A stretch of DNA of 64,000 bases from Rodentibacter genomosp. 1 (lineage in GTDB: Bacteria; Pseudomonadota; Gammaproteobacteria; Enterobacterales; Pasteurellaceae). Location of the stretch: contig NZ_MLHN01000011.1 of assembly GCF_001999285.1 (NCBI RefSeq), positions 62,001-126,000 on the forward strand. Direction: 5' to 3'. Made by a program: the position numbers and the translations under genes. The notes beneath the pieces are model-generated. The model made no database searches, was not told the origin of the DNA, and was given only the letters and a program-made list of their open reading frames with translations. Position 1 is the first letter of the stretch. Each line of letters opens with the position of its first letter. Shown here one piece after another: positions 36,815 through 47,309 of the stretch.

Positions 36815-38548
36815 TTAAAATAATGTCTGTGGCAAGGTAATTTTGACTTGCGTACCGCCTTGTTGACGGTGATTAATGGTTAATTCAGCATTAAGCTGGC
36901 GACTCCGCTCCGCCATAATATTTAAACCGTAGTGCCCCGTTGGTTCATCTAAGCTTGGAATACCAATACCATCGTCTTGAATCAGTATTTCATATTCACC
37001 CTCGGTATTCGTATAAGCTCTAATTTCAATGAATTGCCCCTTTGAATGTTTAATCGCATTCAGCGTGGCTTCCCTTACAATTTGCAATAAATGAACAAGT
37101 TGTTGCGGGTTTAAACTTTGTGAGGGTAATTCACTACTAACGGTCATCTTCATTGATGTTTGTGGACGTAAGGAATCAATCACTTGCTCTAATGCTAGTT
37201 GTAGGTTCGCCTCTTGTACCGTTAATCGGAATGTCGCCAATAATTCACGTAACTGAGCATAACCACTGGAAAGGGCTTGCTCAAAATCCTCAATAATCGT
37301 TAGACTTTTCTGTTTGGCAAGCTCACCTTCTTTCTGTAAATTATGTTTCAATAAGGTCAGTTGGATTTGTAAAAACGATAATACCTGAGCCAAAGAATCA
37401 TGTAATTCTCGTGCGATAATTGACCGCTCTTCCATTAATAAAAGATGCTCTTGTTGTCTTTGGCTCTTGTGAAAGAAAAGTGCACGCGCTAACATCTGAG
37501 CCAAATTTTGCATCATACGAGGATCAGGGCAAGGTAACCCAGCTTGCCAAGAAAGCACGCCTAAGGTTTCATTTTCAACTTTCAATTCAACGACTTGTAA
37601 ACTTTGATCTGTCTGTTTTTCACCAAAAAGGATATCCCAATGTTCTGCCCCCAACACTTCCAATTCAATATAGCGCAAATGTTCACTAACACATATGTGA
37701 TTCAACAACTGACTAAGCGTTGTCTCATTAATTGAATTGACCGTAAGTAATTGAGAACTATGATAAAGCGTCATTAAAGAGCGGTTACTTTGGCGCAATT
37801 TTTGGGTTTGCTCGTTTACGGCATCTTCAAGTCTCGAGTAGAGTTTACCCAATTCTGTTGACATCTGCGTAAACACTCGAGATAAAGTACCAAGCTCATT
37901 ATCATTTTCTGTATGCAATGGAATATGGTTAAACTGGCGCATTTGTACTTGCATACTCGCCCTTGTCAGTAACTTTAAGGGTTTTACCACTTCACGTCGG
38001 GTAAACCAAATCACATAAGATACCATGCCTACAATCAGTAACATGGAAAAACACAAGACAGATAAGGCAAAAAACCATTTTTGTTCACTAAAACGTTGCA
38101 ATTCAAACACAAAATAATCTACTTCACTCACATAATCCGTCAGATTCAGGCTGTATTGCTGAATATCGCTTTGGCGGGCAAAATTTTCCATTTCGGCCCA
38201 ACGTTTAAGAATAGTTTGATAGGACTGTTTGACGCCATCAGGGGTGAAAAGCTGATGTTGAATATCAACCAAACTTGGCGCTCGGAGACTTTTTTCATAA
38301 AAACTCAGATTTTTTTCAACCGTGTCCGGTTGCTTTTCCATCAAATATAACAGGCGATAACTTTGCATCCGCAAAGATCCGGAAACATTAATGGCTTCCG
38401 CATCGGATTTATTGCTTGCCATAATTGCCAAACTCAAGGAAATGATCACCCCTGCGACAATAATGATAAGAGAAAGATATTTCGCAATACGTAAAGAAAC
38501 GGAACGGGTAGCCTGCACGACAATGCCTTTACTAGAAAAAATTGACAT
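36815..38548 (-). CDS. narQ: Nitrate/nitrite sensor histidine kinase NarQ
   Basis: A 577-residue membrane kinase of the NarX/NarQ type. It has two membrane segments (about 22-45 and 160-180) bounding a periplasmic domain with the P-box-like SGSLRMQSYRL, a HAMP, a central GAF-like region, and a HisKA_3 kinase with SIIARELHDSLAQ and GHYGLNIMAERS. It probably phosphorylates NarP; the partner is not in the window. H. influenzae likewise has narQ next to murB. Confidence 0.94.
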   Translation of the reverse strand: MSIFSSKGIVVQATRSVSLRIAKYLSLIIIVAGVIISLSLAIMASNKSDAEAINVSGSLRMQSYRLLYLMEKQPDTVEKNLSFYEKSLRAPSLVDIQHQLFTPDGVKQSYQTILKRWAEMENFARQSDIQQYSLNLTDYVSEVDYFVFELQRFSEQKWFFALSVLCFSMLLIVGMVSYVIWFTRREVVKPLKLLTRASMQVQMRQFNHIPLHTENDNELGTLSRVFTQMSTELGKLYSRLEDAVNEQTQKLRQSNRSLMTLYHSSQLLTVNSINETTLSQLLNHICVSEHLRYIELEVLGAEHWDILFGEKQTDQSLQVVELKVENETLGVLSWQAGLPCPDPRMMQNLAQMLARALFFHKSQRQQEHLLLMEERSIIARELHDSLAQVLSFLQIQLTLLKHNLQKEGELAKQKSLTIIEDFEQALSSGYAQLRELLATFRLTVQEANLQLALEQVIDSLRPQTSMKMTVSSELPSQSLNPQQLVHLLQIVREATLNAIKHSKGQFIEIRAYTNTEGEYEILIQDDGIGIPSLDEPTGHYGLNIMAERSRQLNAELTINHRQQGGTQVKITLPQTLF

Positions 38549-38582
38549 TAGTTTAGCATGAAAATGTGATGAATTTTAAATA

Positions 38583-38613
38583 CAAATCCACCCATTAGTA
38601 TAAGGTGGATTTG
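38583..38613 (-). terminator. Hairpin between the MFS gene and narQ
   Basis: A perfect 10-bp stem CAAATCCACC/GGTGGATTTG (38583-38592 with 38604-38613) lies downstream of the MFS transporter. The T tract on the minus strand is weak (TATTTAAAATT), so it may be only partly effective. Confidence 0.55.
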
Positions 38614-38640
38614 ATAAATTAGGCGAAAATCAACCGCACT

Positions 38641-39858
38641 TTATTGTAATGCTTTGCCTTTTAATTCCGGTATAAGAAAAACCGTGGCAACCATATCAAT
38701 CACATAAATAATTGCTAAGAATGCAATGGCAAGGCTGAATGAGTAGGTAGAAACAATCGCACCCACAACAACCGGCCCGAAACCTCCGACTGCCCGCCCT
38801 AAGTTGAACAGGACATTTTGTGCGGTAGCTCGTGCTTCCGTAGGGTAAGCCTCCGCCATTAAGGCACCATATCCTCCCATCATACCGTTCACAAACATCC
38901 CCAGAAACGCACCGGCAATAAGCATTACAGTAGGATCGGTAAGTTGAGAATAAGCAATAATGCTGACAACCGCACCGAATTGGAATAATAAGAAACTTGG
39001 TTTTCGCCCTAATTTATCGGCAAGGCGACCAAAAACCCAAATCCCTAACATCATGCCACATACGGTAACTGCCGTCCAAATGCCTGATTTTGTTAAACTA
39101 AATCCGAGTTGTTTGGAAAGGAAATTAGGCATCCAGATCATAATGCCGTAGTAGCCAAAATTTTGTACGGATGTCAGCACGACAACCCCTAAACTCACTT
39201 TAGCCGTCGCTTTATCTTTCACTAAAAGTTTAAAAGATTCCAATTTTGATGTTTTTTGTGCTGAAAGTGCGGTCTGTTTTTGAGTAAAAATTTCAGGTTC
39301 GTGCAAACGAGAACGTAAATACCACGCCACAAATGCCGGAAAAATACCAAGAATAAACATACCACGCCAGCCAATATGAGGTAGTAATATCGGTGTCAAT
39401 AATGCCGCACCTAACACACCGACTTGCCAACCCAGTGCCACATAAGAAGCCGCTTTTGCACGATGGCGTGCCGGCCAAGCCTCAATAGCAAGTGCCATAC
39501 CGATGCCAAACTCACCGCCCAAACCGATACCGGCGATAGTACGATAAATAAGCAAATCCCAGTAACCTTGGGCTAATGCGCATAAACCGGTAAAAACAGC
39601 AAATAATACGATAGTCCAAGTCAGGACACGTACTCGACCGTATTTATCGCTTAATGCCCCGAATACGATTCCACCGAATACGGCGCCGATTAGCGTCCAA
39701 GTAACAAGCGATCCTGACTGAGCAGGCGTAAGACTCAGATCGGCAGAAATCGCGCTGAGCATAAAACCAAGAATCAGTAAATCGAAACCGTCCATAGCAT
39801 AGCCGACGGCAGAGCCAATAAGGGCTTTCCAGCCGTATTGATTGACTTTAGTTGTCAT
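38641..39858 (-). CDS. MFS transporter, metabolite:H+ symporter type
   Basis: A 405-residue protein with 12 predicted membrane segments. The GALSDKYGRVRV loop, GIGLGGEFGIGMALAIEAWP and the C-half GRLADKLGRKP loop are the MFS signatures, closest to the aromatic-acid/sialate type of metabolite:H+ symporters. No substrate is implied by neighbours. AGGAC precedes the start. Its upstream region holds the GC-rich element shared with the amidohydrolase gene, which hints at common control. Confidence 0.8.
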   Translation of the reverse strand: MTTKVNQYGWKALIGSAVGYAMDGFDLLILGFMLSAISADLSLTPAQSGSLVTWTLIGAVFGGIVFGALSDKYGRVRVLTWTIVLFAVFTGLCALAQGYWDLLIYRTIAGIGLGGEFGIGMALAIEAWPARHRAKAASYVALGWQVGVLGAALLTPILLPHIGWRGMFILGIFPAFVAWYLRSRLHEPEIFTQKQTALSAQKTSKLESFKLLVKDKATAKVSLGVVVLTSVQNFGYYGIMIWMPNFLSKQLGFSLTKSGIWTAVTVCGMMLGIWVFGRLADKLGRKPSFLLFQFGAVVSIIAYSQLTDPTVMLIAGAFLGMFVNGMMGGYGALMAEAYPTEARATAQNVLFNLGRAVGGFGPVVVGAIVSTYSFSLAIAFLAIIYVIDMVATVFLIPELKGKALQ

Positions 39859-39926
39859 ATTGATGTCCTTTTACTACTCACAGGTAGTGTTTAAAGTGAT
39901 AGAGGGGTTATGTGATGAGCCAAAAA

Positions 39927-39953
39927 CTATCCAGACTCAAAACCGGGGGCGTA
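39927..39953 (-). promoter_or_regulatory. GC-rich element upstream of the MFS gene, shared with the amidohydrolase
   Basis: On the minus strand it runs CTTTAAACTACGCCCCCGG and on through TTTTGAGTCTG, matching 27424-27448 closely. It lies about 70-95 nt before the MFS start. Confidence 0.45.
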
Positions 39954-39985
39954 GTTTAAAGAATCTTTTTCTTTTAAGCAAATAA

Positions 39986-40013
39986 AAAGCACAGGGGCAA
40001 AACACTGTGCTTT
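39986..40013 (-). terminator. Terminator after glmS
   Basis: A perfect 9-bp stem AAAGCACAG/CTGTGCTTT (39986-39994 with 40005-40013) with a 10-nt loop is followed on the minus strand by a T-rich run. It closes the DeoR-glmS transcript. Confidence 0.85.
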
Positions 40014-40039
40014 AAAAATTATGCTAAATCAACCGCACT

Positions 40040-41872
40040 TTATTCAACGGTTACTGCTTTTGCAAGATTACGTGGCTGATCCACATCTGTCCCCTTGATT
40101 AAAGCCACGTGATATGCCAATAACTGCATTGGTACCGTATAAAAAATCGGCGCAATGATTTCGTTTACTTTTGGCATAGTGATAATTTTCATCCCTTCTG
40201 TTTCAGTGAAACCGGCCTCTTTATCCGCAAAGACATATAATTGCCCCCCACGAGCGCGTACTTCTTCAATGTTAGATTTTACTTTTTCTAATAAATCATT
40301 GGTTGGCGCTACCACGATCACCGGCATATCTGCATCAATGAGTGCCAATGGACCGTGTTTTAATTCCCCGGCGGCATAGGCTTCTGCATGAATGTAAGAA
40401 ATTTCCTTTAATTTCAAAGAGGCTTCCATGGCAATCGGATAATATTCGCCACGACCTAAAAACAGTGCATGATGTTTTTCAGCAAAATCTTCCGCAAGAA
40501 ATTCAATATCTTTATCAAATGCTAAACCTTTTTCAATATCTGCCGGAAGGGAATGCAATGCCTTAACAATTTCTTTCTCTTTTTCATCAGAAATATTGCC
40601 ATTGAGTTTTCCAATTGCGGTCACCAACATGAGCATTGCCGCTAATTGGGTCGTGAAAGCTTTTGTTGACGCCACGCCAATTTCCACGCCGGCACGAGTC
40701 ATAAAGGCAAGGTCGGATTCGCGCACAAGAGAAGAACCTGCCACGTTACAAATTGTCATTGCCGCCATATAGCCCTTTTCTTTCGCTAAACGGAGTGCTG
40801 CCAAGGTGTCCGCTGTTTCACCCGATTGAGAAAGAGTGAGTAATAAGCTGTTTGGGCGAGTGACAAATTTGCGATAACGGAACTCAGAGGCAATTTCCAC
40901 ATCACAGCTTACACCTGCAAGAGCCTCAAACCAATAACGTGCGACCATACCGGCATTATAAGATGTACCACAAGCGACAATTTGTATGTGCTGAACTTTC
41001 TCTAAAATGTCTTTCGCCCCATTGCCAATAGATTCCACTATCACGTTATTATGATTAATACGACCCTCCATCGTATTGATCAGTGCAGTCGGTTGTTCAA
41101 AAATTTCTTTTTGCATAAAGTGACGGAATTTGCCTTTCTCCGCCGCATCATTTTCAAGATTAGATTCATGCACTTCACGCTCAATCTTATTACCCTGCAT
41201 ATCATAAATATCCACAGTACGGCGGGTGATTTCTGCAATATCACCCTCTTCTAAGAAAATAAAACGGCGGGTTACGCTCAATAATGCTAACTGGTCTGAT
41301 GCTAAGAAATTTTCACCAATCCCTAAACCAATCACTAATGGGCTACCGGAACGGGCTGCCACCAAATGTTCTGGATGATTGCGATCTAGCACCACCATAC
41401 CATAAGCACCGGTAAGCTGTTTTACGACTTTTTGTACCGCTTCAAGTAAGGAATCCGAACTGCGCATTTCCCATTCCACAAGATGGGCTATCACTTCCGT
41501 ATCAGTTTGTGAAAGAAACACATAACCACGGGATTTTAATAATTCACGTAATTCTTCATGATTTTCGATAATACCGTTATGTACCACCGCAAAATTGCCT
41601 GAAGTATGAGGATGGGCATTGGTTTCTGATGGTTCACCATGCGTTGCCCAACGTGTATGCGCAATACCGGTGCCACCGATTAACGGGTTTACTGCAACCG
41701 CTTCATCCAATGCTTTAACTTTGCCCAAGCAACGTACACGTTGTAATTCACACTGTTCATTGACCACCGCTACACCGGCTGAATCATAACCACGATACTC
41801 TAAACGATGTAATCCATTAATTAAAATTTCTGCTACATCACGTTGTGCTACCGCACCGACAATACCACACAT
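40040..41872 (-). CDS. glmS: Glutamine-fructose-6-phosphate aminotransferase
   Basis: A 610-residue enzyme making glucosamine 6-phosphate for the cell wall and LPS. Cys2 of [12 protein letters not shown] is the glutaminase nucleophile; the HTRWATHG and HNGIIENH blocks belong to the same domain. Two SIS isomerase domains follow ([15 protein letters not shown]), ending [12 protein letters not shown] DeoR-type regulator lies 56 nt upstream on the same strand. Confidence 0.98.
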   Translation of the reverse strand: MCGIVGAVAQRDVAEILINGLHRLEYRGYDSAGVAVVNEQCELQRVRCLGKVKALDEAVAVNPLIGGTGIAHTRWATHGEPSETNAHPHTSGNFAVVHNGIIENHEELRELLKSRGYVFLSQTDTEVIAHLVEWEMRSSDSLLEAVQKVVKQLTGAYGMVVLDRNHPEHLVAARSGSPLVIGLGIGENFLASDQLALLSVTRRFIFLEEGDIAEITRRTVDIYDMQGNKIEREVHESNLENDAAEKGKFRHFMQKEIFEQPTALINTMEGRINHNNVIVESIGNGAKDILEKVQHIQIVACGTSYNAGMVARYWFEALAGVSCDVEIASEFRYRKFVTRPNSLLLTLSQSGETADTLAALRLAKEKGYMAAMTICNVAGSSLVRESDLAFMTRAGVEIGVASTKAFTTQLAAMLMLVTAIGKLNGNISDEKEKEIVKALHSLPADIEKGLAFDKDIEFLAEDFAEKHHALFLGRGEYYPIAMEASLKLKEISYIHAEAYAAGELKHGPLALIDADMPVIVVAPTNDLLEKVKSNIEEVRARGGQLYVFADKEAGFTETEGMKIITMPKVNEIIAPIFYTVPMQLLAYHVALIKGTDVDQPRNLAKAVTVE

Positions 41873-41928
41873 AAGTTTTCCTTAATTGACTAACTACTTT
41901 GAAAAATAATGATAATTTTGACCGCACT

Positions 41929-42726
41929 TTAAACGCAGATTACTTCTACACCCTGTGCCAAAATTGCTTGTTTATCTTGTTCCAACAACCCACTGTCTGT
42001 AATCAATACATTAATTTGCTGCCAATTCAATTCTAGATTTGGCATTTTTCGACCAATTTTTTGGGATTCCACCATCACAATCACTTCGCGTGAAACTTCT
42101 GCCATTACTTGGCTTAACCTGACCAATTCATTAAATGTGGTTGTTCCTCTTTCGAGATCAATACCATCTGCGCCAATAAAAAGCTGATCGAAATCATAGG
42201 AGCGTAACACCTGTTCCGCCACATTGCCTTGAAACGATTCGGAACGGGTATCCCAAGTCCCGCCCGTCATCAGTAGAGTCGGTTCATTTTCCAACCCCCT
42301 AAGCTCCGTTGCCACCGACAGGGAATTTGTCATCACAATCAAGCCTTGTTTTCGATTCAGTTGCTTAATTAATGCCGCCGTGGTGCTGCCACTATCTACA
42401 ATAATACGATTATGATCTCGAATACGCTCTGCGGCTGCCTTGGCTATGACTATCTTTCGTTTCGAAAGTTCCTCATTTTCACTTTCATCAATTATTTCTT
42501 TCGGCATTAGGATTGCCCCGCCATATTTACGCAGTAAAAAACCACTACTTTCCAACGCGGTTAAATCCTTACGGATAGTCACTTCTGAAGTGTCAAACAA
42601 CTGAACCAGTTGTTCCACTGCCACTTCACCCTGCTGTTGTAACAGTTGCATGATCGCATGTCGGCGTTGCTGTGTATTACGTGGCTGGCTGTTTCGTTTC
42701 ATTGGCTGATGATTAGGATTTTGCAA
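41929..42726 (-). CDS. DeoR-family regulator next to glmS
   Basis: A 265-residue regulator with a DeoR HTH at about residues 20-75 (RRHAIMQLLQQQGEV, then FDTSEVTIRKDLTALE) and a C-terminal sugar-phosphate-sensing domain (DSGSTTAAL, TGGTWDTRSESF, GADGIDLERG). It lies directly upstream of glmS on the same strand. Control of amino-sugar genes, perhaps including glmS, is likely from position but not shown. DeoR proteins usually respond to a phosphorylated sugar. Confidence 0.85.
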   Translation of the reverse strand: MQNPNHQPMKRNSQPRNTQQRRHAIMQLLQQQGEVAVEQLVQLFDTSEVTIRKDLTALESSGFLLRKYGGAILMPKEIIDESENEELSKRKIVIAKAAAERIRDHNRIIVDSGSTTAALIKQLNRKQGLIVMTNSLSVATELRGLENEPTLLMTGGTWDTRSESFQGNVAEQVLRSYDFDQLFIGADGIDLERGTTTFNELVRLSQVMAEVSREVIVMVESQKIGRKMPNLELNWQQINVLITDSGLLEQDKQAILAQGVEVICV

Positions 42727-42785
42727 GATAAATTTCGGTTCGGAAGTTTATAGAAGAGCAATGTCTTTGTAAAGCTATTTTAGGT

Positions 42786-42815
42786 AACAAAAAACCCTGT
42801 TAAAAAACAGGGTTT
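42786..42815 (-). terminator. Terminator after hupA
   Basis: A perfect 10-bp stem AAACCCTGTT/AACAGGGTTT (42792-42801 with 42806-42815) is followed on the minus strand by a six-T run. Confidence 0.9.
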
Positions 42816-42834
42816 ATCATCATTCTTATATCAA

Positions 42835-43107
42835 TTATTTAATTGCATCTTTTAATGCTTTACCGGATACGAATGCCGGCACTTTAGACGCAGCAATTTG
42901 AATTTCCGCACCGGTTTGTGGATTACGACCGGTACGTGCAGCGCGCTCGTTTACTTTGAATGTACCGAAACCGATTAATTGTACCGGCTCACCTTTTTTA
43001 AGGCTTGCAGTGATCGCATCTAAGGTTGCTTCTAATGCAGCTTTAGCTTGTTTTTTATTTAGCTCTGCAGCACTTGCAATTGCATCAATTAAATCTGTTT
43101 TGTTCAT
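42835..43107 (-). CDS. hupA: DNA-binding protein HU-alpha
   Basis: A 90-residue nucleoid protein beginning [18 protein letters not shown], with the DNA-binding arm containing [10 protein letters not shown] and the end [10 protein letters not shown]. Typical HU; it bends DNA as a dimer. It is last in the nudC-hemE-yjaG-hupA cluster, with a 149-nt gap that should hold its own promoter. Confidence 0.97.
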   Translation of the reverse strand: MNKTDLIDAIASAAELNKKQAKAALEATLDAITASLKKGEPVQLIGFGTFKVNERAARTGRNPQTGAEIQIAASKVPAFVSGKALKDAIK

Positions 43108-43256
43108 AACTTGTACCTTTTGTTAATTTAATTTGTTTCTCTAATATAAAGCGCGCTACCAAGCACTCTGTCTAGGCAACAACAGCTGAGCGAAAGGATA
43201 ATCTAAGTTTTAAGGAAATAAAAGTAAGATTTTTAAAATTTGTGATAAATCTCACG

Positions 43257-43862
43257 TTATTGATTAAATTCTACGCCAATGTTGGATATACATTCAGCCC
43301 GAATCTCATTCTTTAGATCCAAAATCAGGGCGACATCCCGCTTTTCACAAGCTCTTAACAAGCGATAAATCTGCCACTGAATATCCAATTCTCGTTGAAT
43401 ATCCTCATTCTCTTTTAGCTCATGTTCAGAAAAATCACGACTATTTTCTGTTTCTAATAATGACCTGATCGTACCTAAGGAAATTTGGCTAATTTCAATC
43501 GCTTTTTCTAAGGTTTCACCCGCAATAATCGCATGTAAAATTTCGGCGAGCGCCTCTGCTGCGTCCAATGCGGCGACTACGCCGAAATTGTCATAATTGT
43601 TCACATCAGGAATAATGTTTTCTAGCTTTTCAAGCTGATTTTCAAAATTGATTTTTGCCTCTTTTATCGTTAAATATTCCCAAACAAGGTTGAGAATATT
43701 TTGATAAATTTTTGCTTCCCTTTCTTGATCATTCATTTTACAGAACAACTTGAAATTTGGAGCCATACGTTCACACAAGGCAGCCATAAAGGTTAAATGT
43801 TGCCAACTTTCAAGGTTTTCTAAACGTTTATGAATAGGATTTCTCAGAGATCTTTGCATCAC
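43257..43862 (-). CDS. yjaG: DUF416 protein YjaG
   Basis: A 201-residue helical protein of the YjaG/DUF416 family (LESWQHLTFMAALCERMAPNF at the start). Function unknown. It follows hemE by 6 nt, keeping the hemE-yjaG-hupA order of E. coli. Confidence 0.9.
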   Translation of the reverse strand: MMQRSLRNPIHKRLENLESWQHLTFMAALCERMAPNFKLFCKMNDQEREAKIYQNILNLVWEYLTIKEAKINFENQLEKLENIIPDVNNYDNFGVVAALDAAEALAEILHAIIAGETLEKAIEISQISLGTIRSLLETENSRDFSEHELKENEDIQRELDIQWQIYRLLRACEKRDVALILDLKNEIRAECISNIGVEFNQ

Positions 43863-43868
43863 TGTTCC

Positions 43869-44933
43869 TTATTTATGGTAGGCTTTGGAATAATCGTGAA
43901 CAGCATCCACAAACACTTTTGGTGCGTTTTCAGGCACATCTTGATGGATACCATGTCCTAAATTAAACACATGCCCACTTCCTTCGCCAAAATCAGCTAA
44001 AATTGACCGCACTTCTTGTTCAATACGCTCTGCCGGTGCATAAAGTACACTTGGATCCATATTGCCTTGCAGGGCAACTTTATGTCCGACACGGGCTTTT
44101 GCTTCTGCGAGGTTTACTGTCCAATCTAAACCGATAGCATCACAACCGGTATCCGCTATTGCTTCAAGCCATAGTCCGCCACCTTTGGTAAAGAGTGTGA
44201 CCGGCACAGCCCGTCCTTCACTTTCACGAATCAAACCATCAACGATTTTATGCATATATTGGAGAGAAAAATCCAAATATTCACGATGACCCAATACGCC
44301 GCCCCAGGTATCAAAAACCATCACCGATTGTGCTCCGGCTTTAATTTGAGCATTAAGGTAAAGAATCACTGCATCCGCCAATTTATCCAATAATAAATGC
44401 AATGTTTGTGACTCCGCATACATCATTTTTTTAATTTTAGTGAAGGTTTTGCTCCCCCCGCCTTCTACCATATAAGTGGCAAGCGTCCATGGGCTACCGG
44501 AAAAGCCGATGAGCGGAACTTCGCCTTTGAGTTCTCGGCGAATGGTACGTACCGCATTCATCACATATTGTAGTTCTTGCTCCGGATCGGGAATAGGAAG
44601 ATTTTCCACCGCACTTTTACTTTCAATCGGTCTGGCAAATTTCGGACCTTCGCCAGCGCCAAAGCTTAATCCTAGGCCCATTGCATCCGGAATAGTTAAA
44701 ATATCAGAGAATAAAATGGCCACATCTAAATCATAACGGCGAAGCGGTTGCAAGGTCACTTCACAGGCTAAATCCGCATGACGACAGAGAGACATAAAAT
44801 CCCCAGCTTGGGCACGTGTGGCTTTATACTCAGGTAAATAACGTCCGGCTTGGCGCATCATCCACACCGGCGTGCAATCCACGGGTTGGCGCAATAGGGC
44901 TTTCAAGTAACGATCATTTTTTAGTGCTGACAT
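43869..44933 (-). CDS. hemE: Uroporphyrinogen decarboxylase
   Basis: A 354-residue heme-pathway enzyme converting uroporphyrinogen III to coproporphyrinogen III. The N-terminal [22 protein letters not shown] with the two conserved Arg, the [14 protein letters not shown] block and the C-terminal NLGHGIHQD are family signatures. Its start overlaps the nudC stop by 13 nt. Confidence 0.97.
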   Translation of the reverse strand: MSALKNDRYLKALLRQPVDCTPVWMMRQAGRYLPEYKATRAQAGDFMSLCRHADLACEVTLQPLRRYDLDVAILFSDILTIPDAMGLGLSFGAGEGPKFARPIESKSAVENLPIPDPEQELQYVMNAVRTIRRELKGEVPLIGFSGSPWTLATYMVEGGGSKTFTKIKKMMYAESQTLHLLLDKLADAVILYLNAQIKAGAQSVMVFDTWGGVLGHREYLDFSLQYMHKIVDGLIRESEGRAVPVTLFTKGGGLWLEAIADTGCDAIGLDWTVNLAEAKARVGHKVALQGNMDPSVLYAPAERIEQEVRSILADFGEGSGHVFNLGHGIHQDVPENAPKVFVDAVHDYSKAYHK

Positions 44934-45736
44934 TTAAATTTCCTTTTATTGTTATCTGCTGCTTCACAAAGCTCAAGCGTAGCATGAATTAATTTGCGTG
45001 CGATAGTACCTGTTGGTGGTAATTCTGGCAAGGGTTGATGATAAGAAAACCATTGTGCATCGTGAATTTCAGTTTCCTGTAATTGAATCTCGCCACCTTC
45101 ATAATCAGCCAAAAATCCCACCATTTGTGAGTTAGGAAACGCCCAAGGTTGACTACCAAAATAACGAATATTATTTACCTCAATTCCCGTTTCCTCAAAC
45201 ACTTCACGGCGAACCGCTTGTTCAAAGGTTTCGCCTACTTCGACAAAACCGGCAAGTGTTGTATATATTCCACCACCGGGCTGATAATGACGCTTGTGAT
45301 TAGCAAGTAAAATCTGAGTATCACGGCGTACTGCGACAATAATGGAAGGGTGAATGACAGGATAGGTGCGATAGCTACAATGAGTGCATTGCATGGCGAG
45401 TTCATCTTCCGTTTGTTGATTCAAATGACCACACTTGCCACAAAATTGATGGTTTTTTAGAAAATGATTAATTTCTACCCCACGACTTAACAAATAAAAT
45501 TTTTCTTCCGGCAAAAAAAGCTGAGTGCGTAAATTCACATACTCACGTTGTTCATCATTCTGTTCTTCAATAAGCCATAGTGGTGATTCATTCCACTCGC
45601 CTATTATCATTCCCTTTAAACCGACAAATCCAAGTGATGAGGCTGTTCCATAAGGCAATTCACCATGAATTAAATATAAATGGCTCCCCTGTGTGAGGAG
45701 CCAATAACCCGAATCATTTGACTCAATATGGCGCAT
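44921..45736 (-). CDS. nudC: NAD(+) diphosphatase NudC
   Basis: A 271-residue Nudix hydrolase that cleaves NAD(H) and can remove NAD caps from RNA. It has a four-Cys zinc site (CGKCGHLN and CTHC) and the Nudix box [22 protein letters not shown] (given in part as [14 protein letters not shown]), followed by the SQPWAFP motif specific for NADH substrates. The ATG at 45736 with AGAGGA upstream is chosen; the frame stays open to 45886 without a start of similar quality. Confidence 0.94.
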   Translation of the reverse strand: MRHIESNDSGYWLLTQGSHLYLIHGELPYGTASSLGFVGLKGMIIGEWNESPLWLIEEQNDEQREYVNLRTQLFLPEEKFYLLSRGVEINHFLKNHQFCGKCGHLNQQTEDELAMQCTHCSYRTYPVIHPSIIVAVRRDTQILLANHKRHYQPGGGIYTTLAGFVEVGETFEQAVRREVFEETGIEVNNIRYFGSQPWAFPNSQMVGFLADYEGGEIQLQETEIHDAQWFSYHQPLPELPPTGTIARKLIHATLELCEAADNNKRKFKCQH

Positions 45737-45810
45737 AAAATCCTCTGTAAAAACGACCGCACTTTGAATGATAATACGCCATATAGTAGCTGAAAACCAC
45801 TCGATTTTCT

Positions 45811-46578
45811 CTAAATATAATAATCTAAATCCACGCTCATTTTCGCTTGTAATAAAAATTGCTTGGTTCTCGCTTTCTGAGGACAAGTAAAAAATAACTC
45901 GGCACTATTTTGTTCCACAATATTGCCTTCAGCCATTAAAATCACACGATCTGCCACCTCCTTGGCAAAATTCAATTCGTGCGTCACAATAATCATCGTC
46001 CAACCTTCCTGTGCCAGTAATTTTAGCGCTTGTAATACTTCACCCACCAACTCGGGGTCAAGTGCAGAAGTCGGCTCATCCAACAAAATAAGATCGGGTT
46101 CAACCGCAAGAGCTCGTGCAATCCCAACCCTCTGTTGCTGACCACCGGAAAGTTGTGAGGGGAATAATGTTGCTTTGTCTTTAAGTCCCATCTTGTCTAA
46201 CAAGACAAGAGCTTTTTCTCGAGCTTGTTCTTTTGTTCGTTTTTGAACAACAACCATTCCCTCCATCACATTTTCAAGTGCTGTTCGGTGGGGGAAAAGA
46301 TTATATTGCTGAAAGACCATTGAAGAACGGCGACGTAATTTCAATTCATCCGATCTAGTGATTTTTTGGCTGAAATCAATGTTTAAGCTACTGTCCGTAA
46401 ATGCCAATTTCCCTTGTTCCGGCCGTTCCAATAAATTTAAACAGCGTAAAAAAGTGGTCTTGCCTGAACCTGATGGGCCAAGGATTGCCACTACTTCGCC
46501 TTTTTTAATGTCAAAATCAATACCCTTTAATACTTGATGGCCATTGAAATTTTTATGAATATTTGTGACTTTTAACAT
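45811..46578 (-). CDS. Amino-acid (cystine-type) ABC transporter ATP-binding protein
   Basis: A 255-residue ATPase of the polar amino-acid class. Walker A is GPSGSGKTT, signature LSGGQQQRVGIA, Walker B LILLDEP. The ATG at 46578 is preceded by AGGGAA and gives the normal start MLKVTNIHKNF; the frame extends to 46656. It is last in the binding protein-permease-ATPase operon. Cystine is the likely substrate from resemblance to TcyC-type systems and a motif shared with cysK. Confidence 0.88.
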   Translation of the reverse strand: MLKVTNIHKNFNGHQVLKGIDFDIKKGEVVAILGPSGSGKTTFLRCLNLLERPEQGKLAFTDSSLNIDFSQKITRSDELKLRRRSSMVFQQYNLFPHRTALENVMEGMVVVQKRTKEQAREKALVLLDKMGLKDKATLFPSQLSGGQQQRVGIARALAVEPDLILLDEPTSALDPELVGEVLQALKLLAQEGWTMIIVTHELNFAKEVADRVILMAEGNIVEQNSAELFFTCPQKARTKQFLLQAKMSVDLDYYI

Positions 46579-46586
46579 AGCATTCC

Positions 46587-47309
46587 CTATAAATGACGTG
46601 ATAGGTGCTTTTCCAAACGCATTTGCCCCATAGACAGGAGAAAACAAAAAATCCAATAGATCAAGGCTGCTTCACTGTAAATAAGAATAAATTCATAGTT
46701 TTCAGCCGTGATATTTTGTGCCACCCGAAATAACTCGGCAATCCAAACCAACGAGGCAAGAGAGGTATCTTTTACTGTACTGATAAAGGTGTTAGATAAG
46801 GAGGGCACAGAAATACGTAATGCCTGTGGCATAATAGTGCGAATAAAGGCTTGTGAATAATTCATACCAATCGCATAAGAGGCTTCCCACTGTCCTTTGG
46901 GAATGGCTAAAACAGAGGCTCTCACTGTTTCTGCGGCATAAGCACCAATATTAATAGAAAAGGCAATAATGGCTGTTGGGAAGGGGTCAAGCGTAATCCC
47001 GACTTCCGGTAAACCATAAAAGATAATAAATATTTGCACTAACATTGGTGTACCACGAATCATCGAAATATACACCCGACAAATGGCTTGTAAAATTTTA
47101 GTGGGAAAACTTGGGTGCGGAAGTGTGCAAATTACCGCCACAATAACAGCAATGAATAGTCCGCAAACAAAGGAAATGACCGCGAGGGGAATCGTATATA
47201 CAATCGCAGCTTCCAACATAGGCAAAAACGAACTGATCACATAATCAGCCCGTTCTGCTGTCATAAATGGCAAGCTTGCTAACAAATTATTGAGTAATGT
47301 CATCACCAA
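46587..47309 (-). CDS. Amino-acid (cystine-type) ABC transporter permease
   Basis: A 240-residue inner-membrane permease of the His/Glu/Gln class with about five membrane segments and the EAA loop [20 protein letters not shown]-like stretch ([16 protein letters not shown]). Its start overlaps the end of the binding-protein gene by about 20 nt; a second Met two residues in at 47303 is an alternative. The ATPase gene follows. Confidence 0.88.
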   Translation of the reverse strand: MVMTLLNNLLASLPFMTAERADYVISSFLPMLEAAIVYTIPLAVISFVCGLFIAVIVAVICTLPHPSFPTKILQAICRVYISMIRGTPMLVQIFIIFYGLPEVGITLDPFPTAIIAFSINIGAYAAETVRASVLAIPKGQWEASYAIGMNYSQAFIRTIMPQALRISVPSLSNTFISTVKDTSLASLVWIAELFRVAQNITAENYEFILIYSEAALIYWIFCFLLSMGQMRLEKHLSRHL

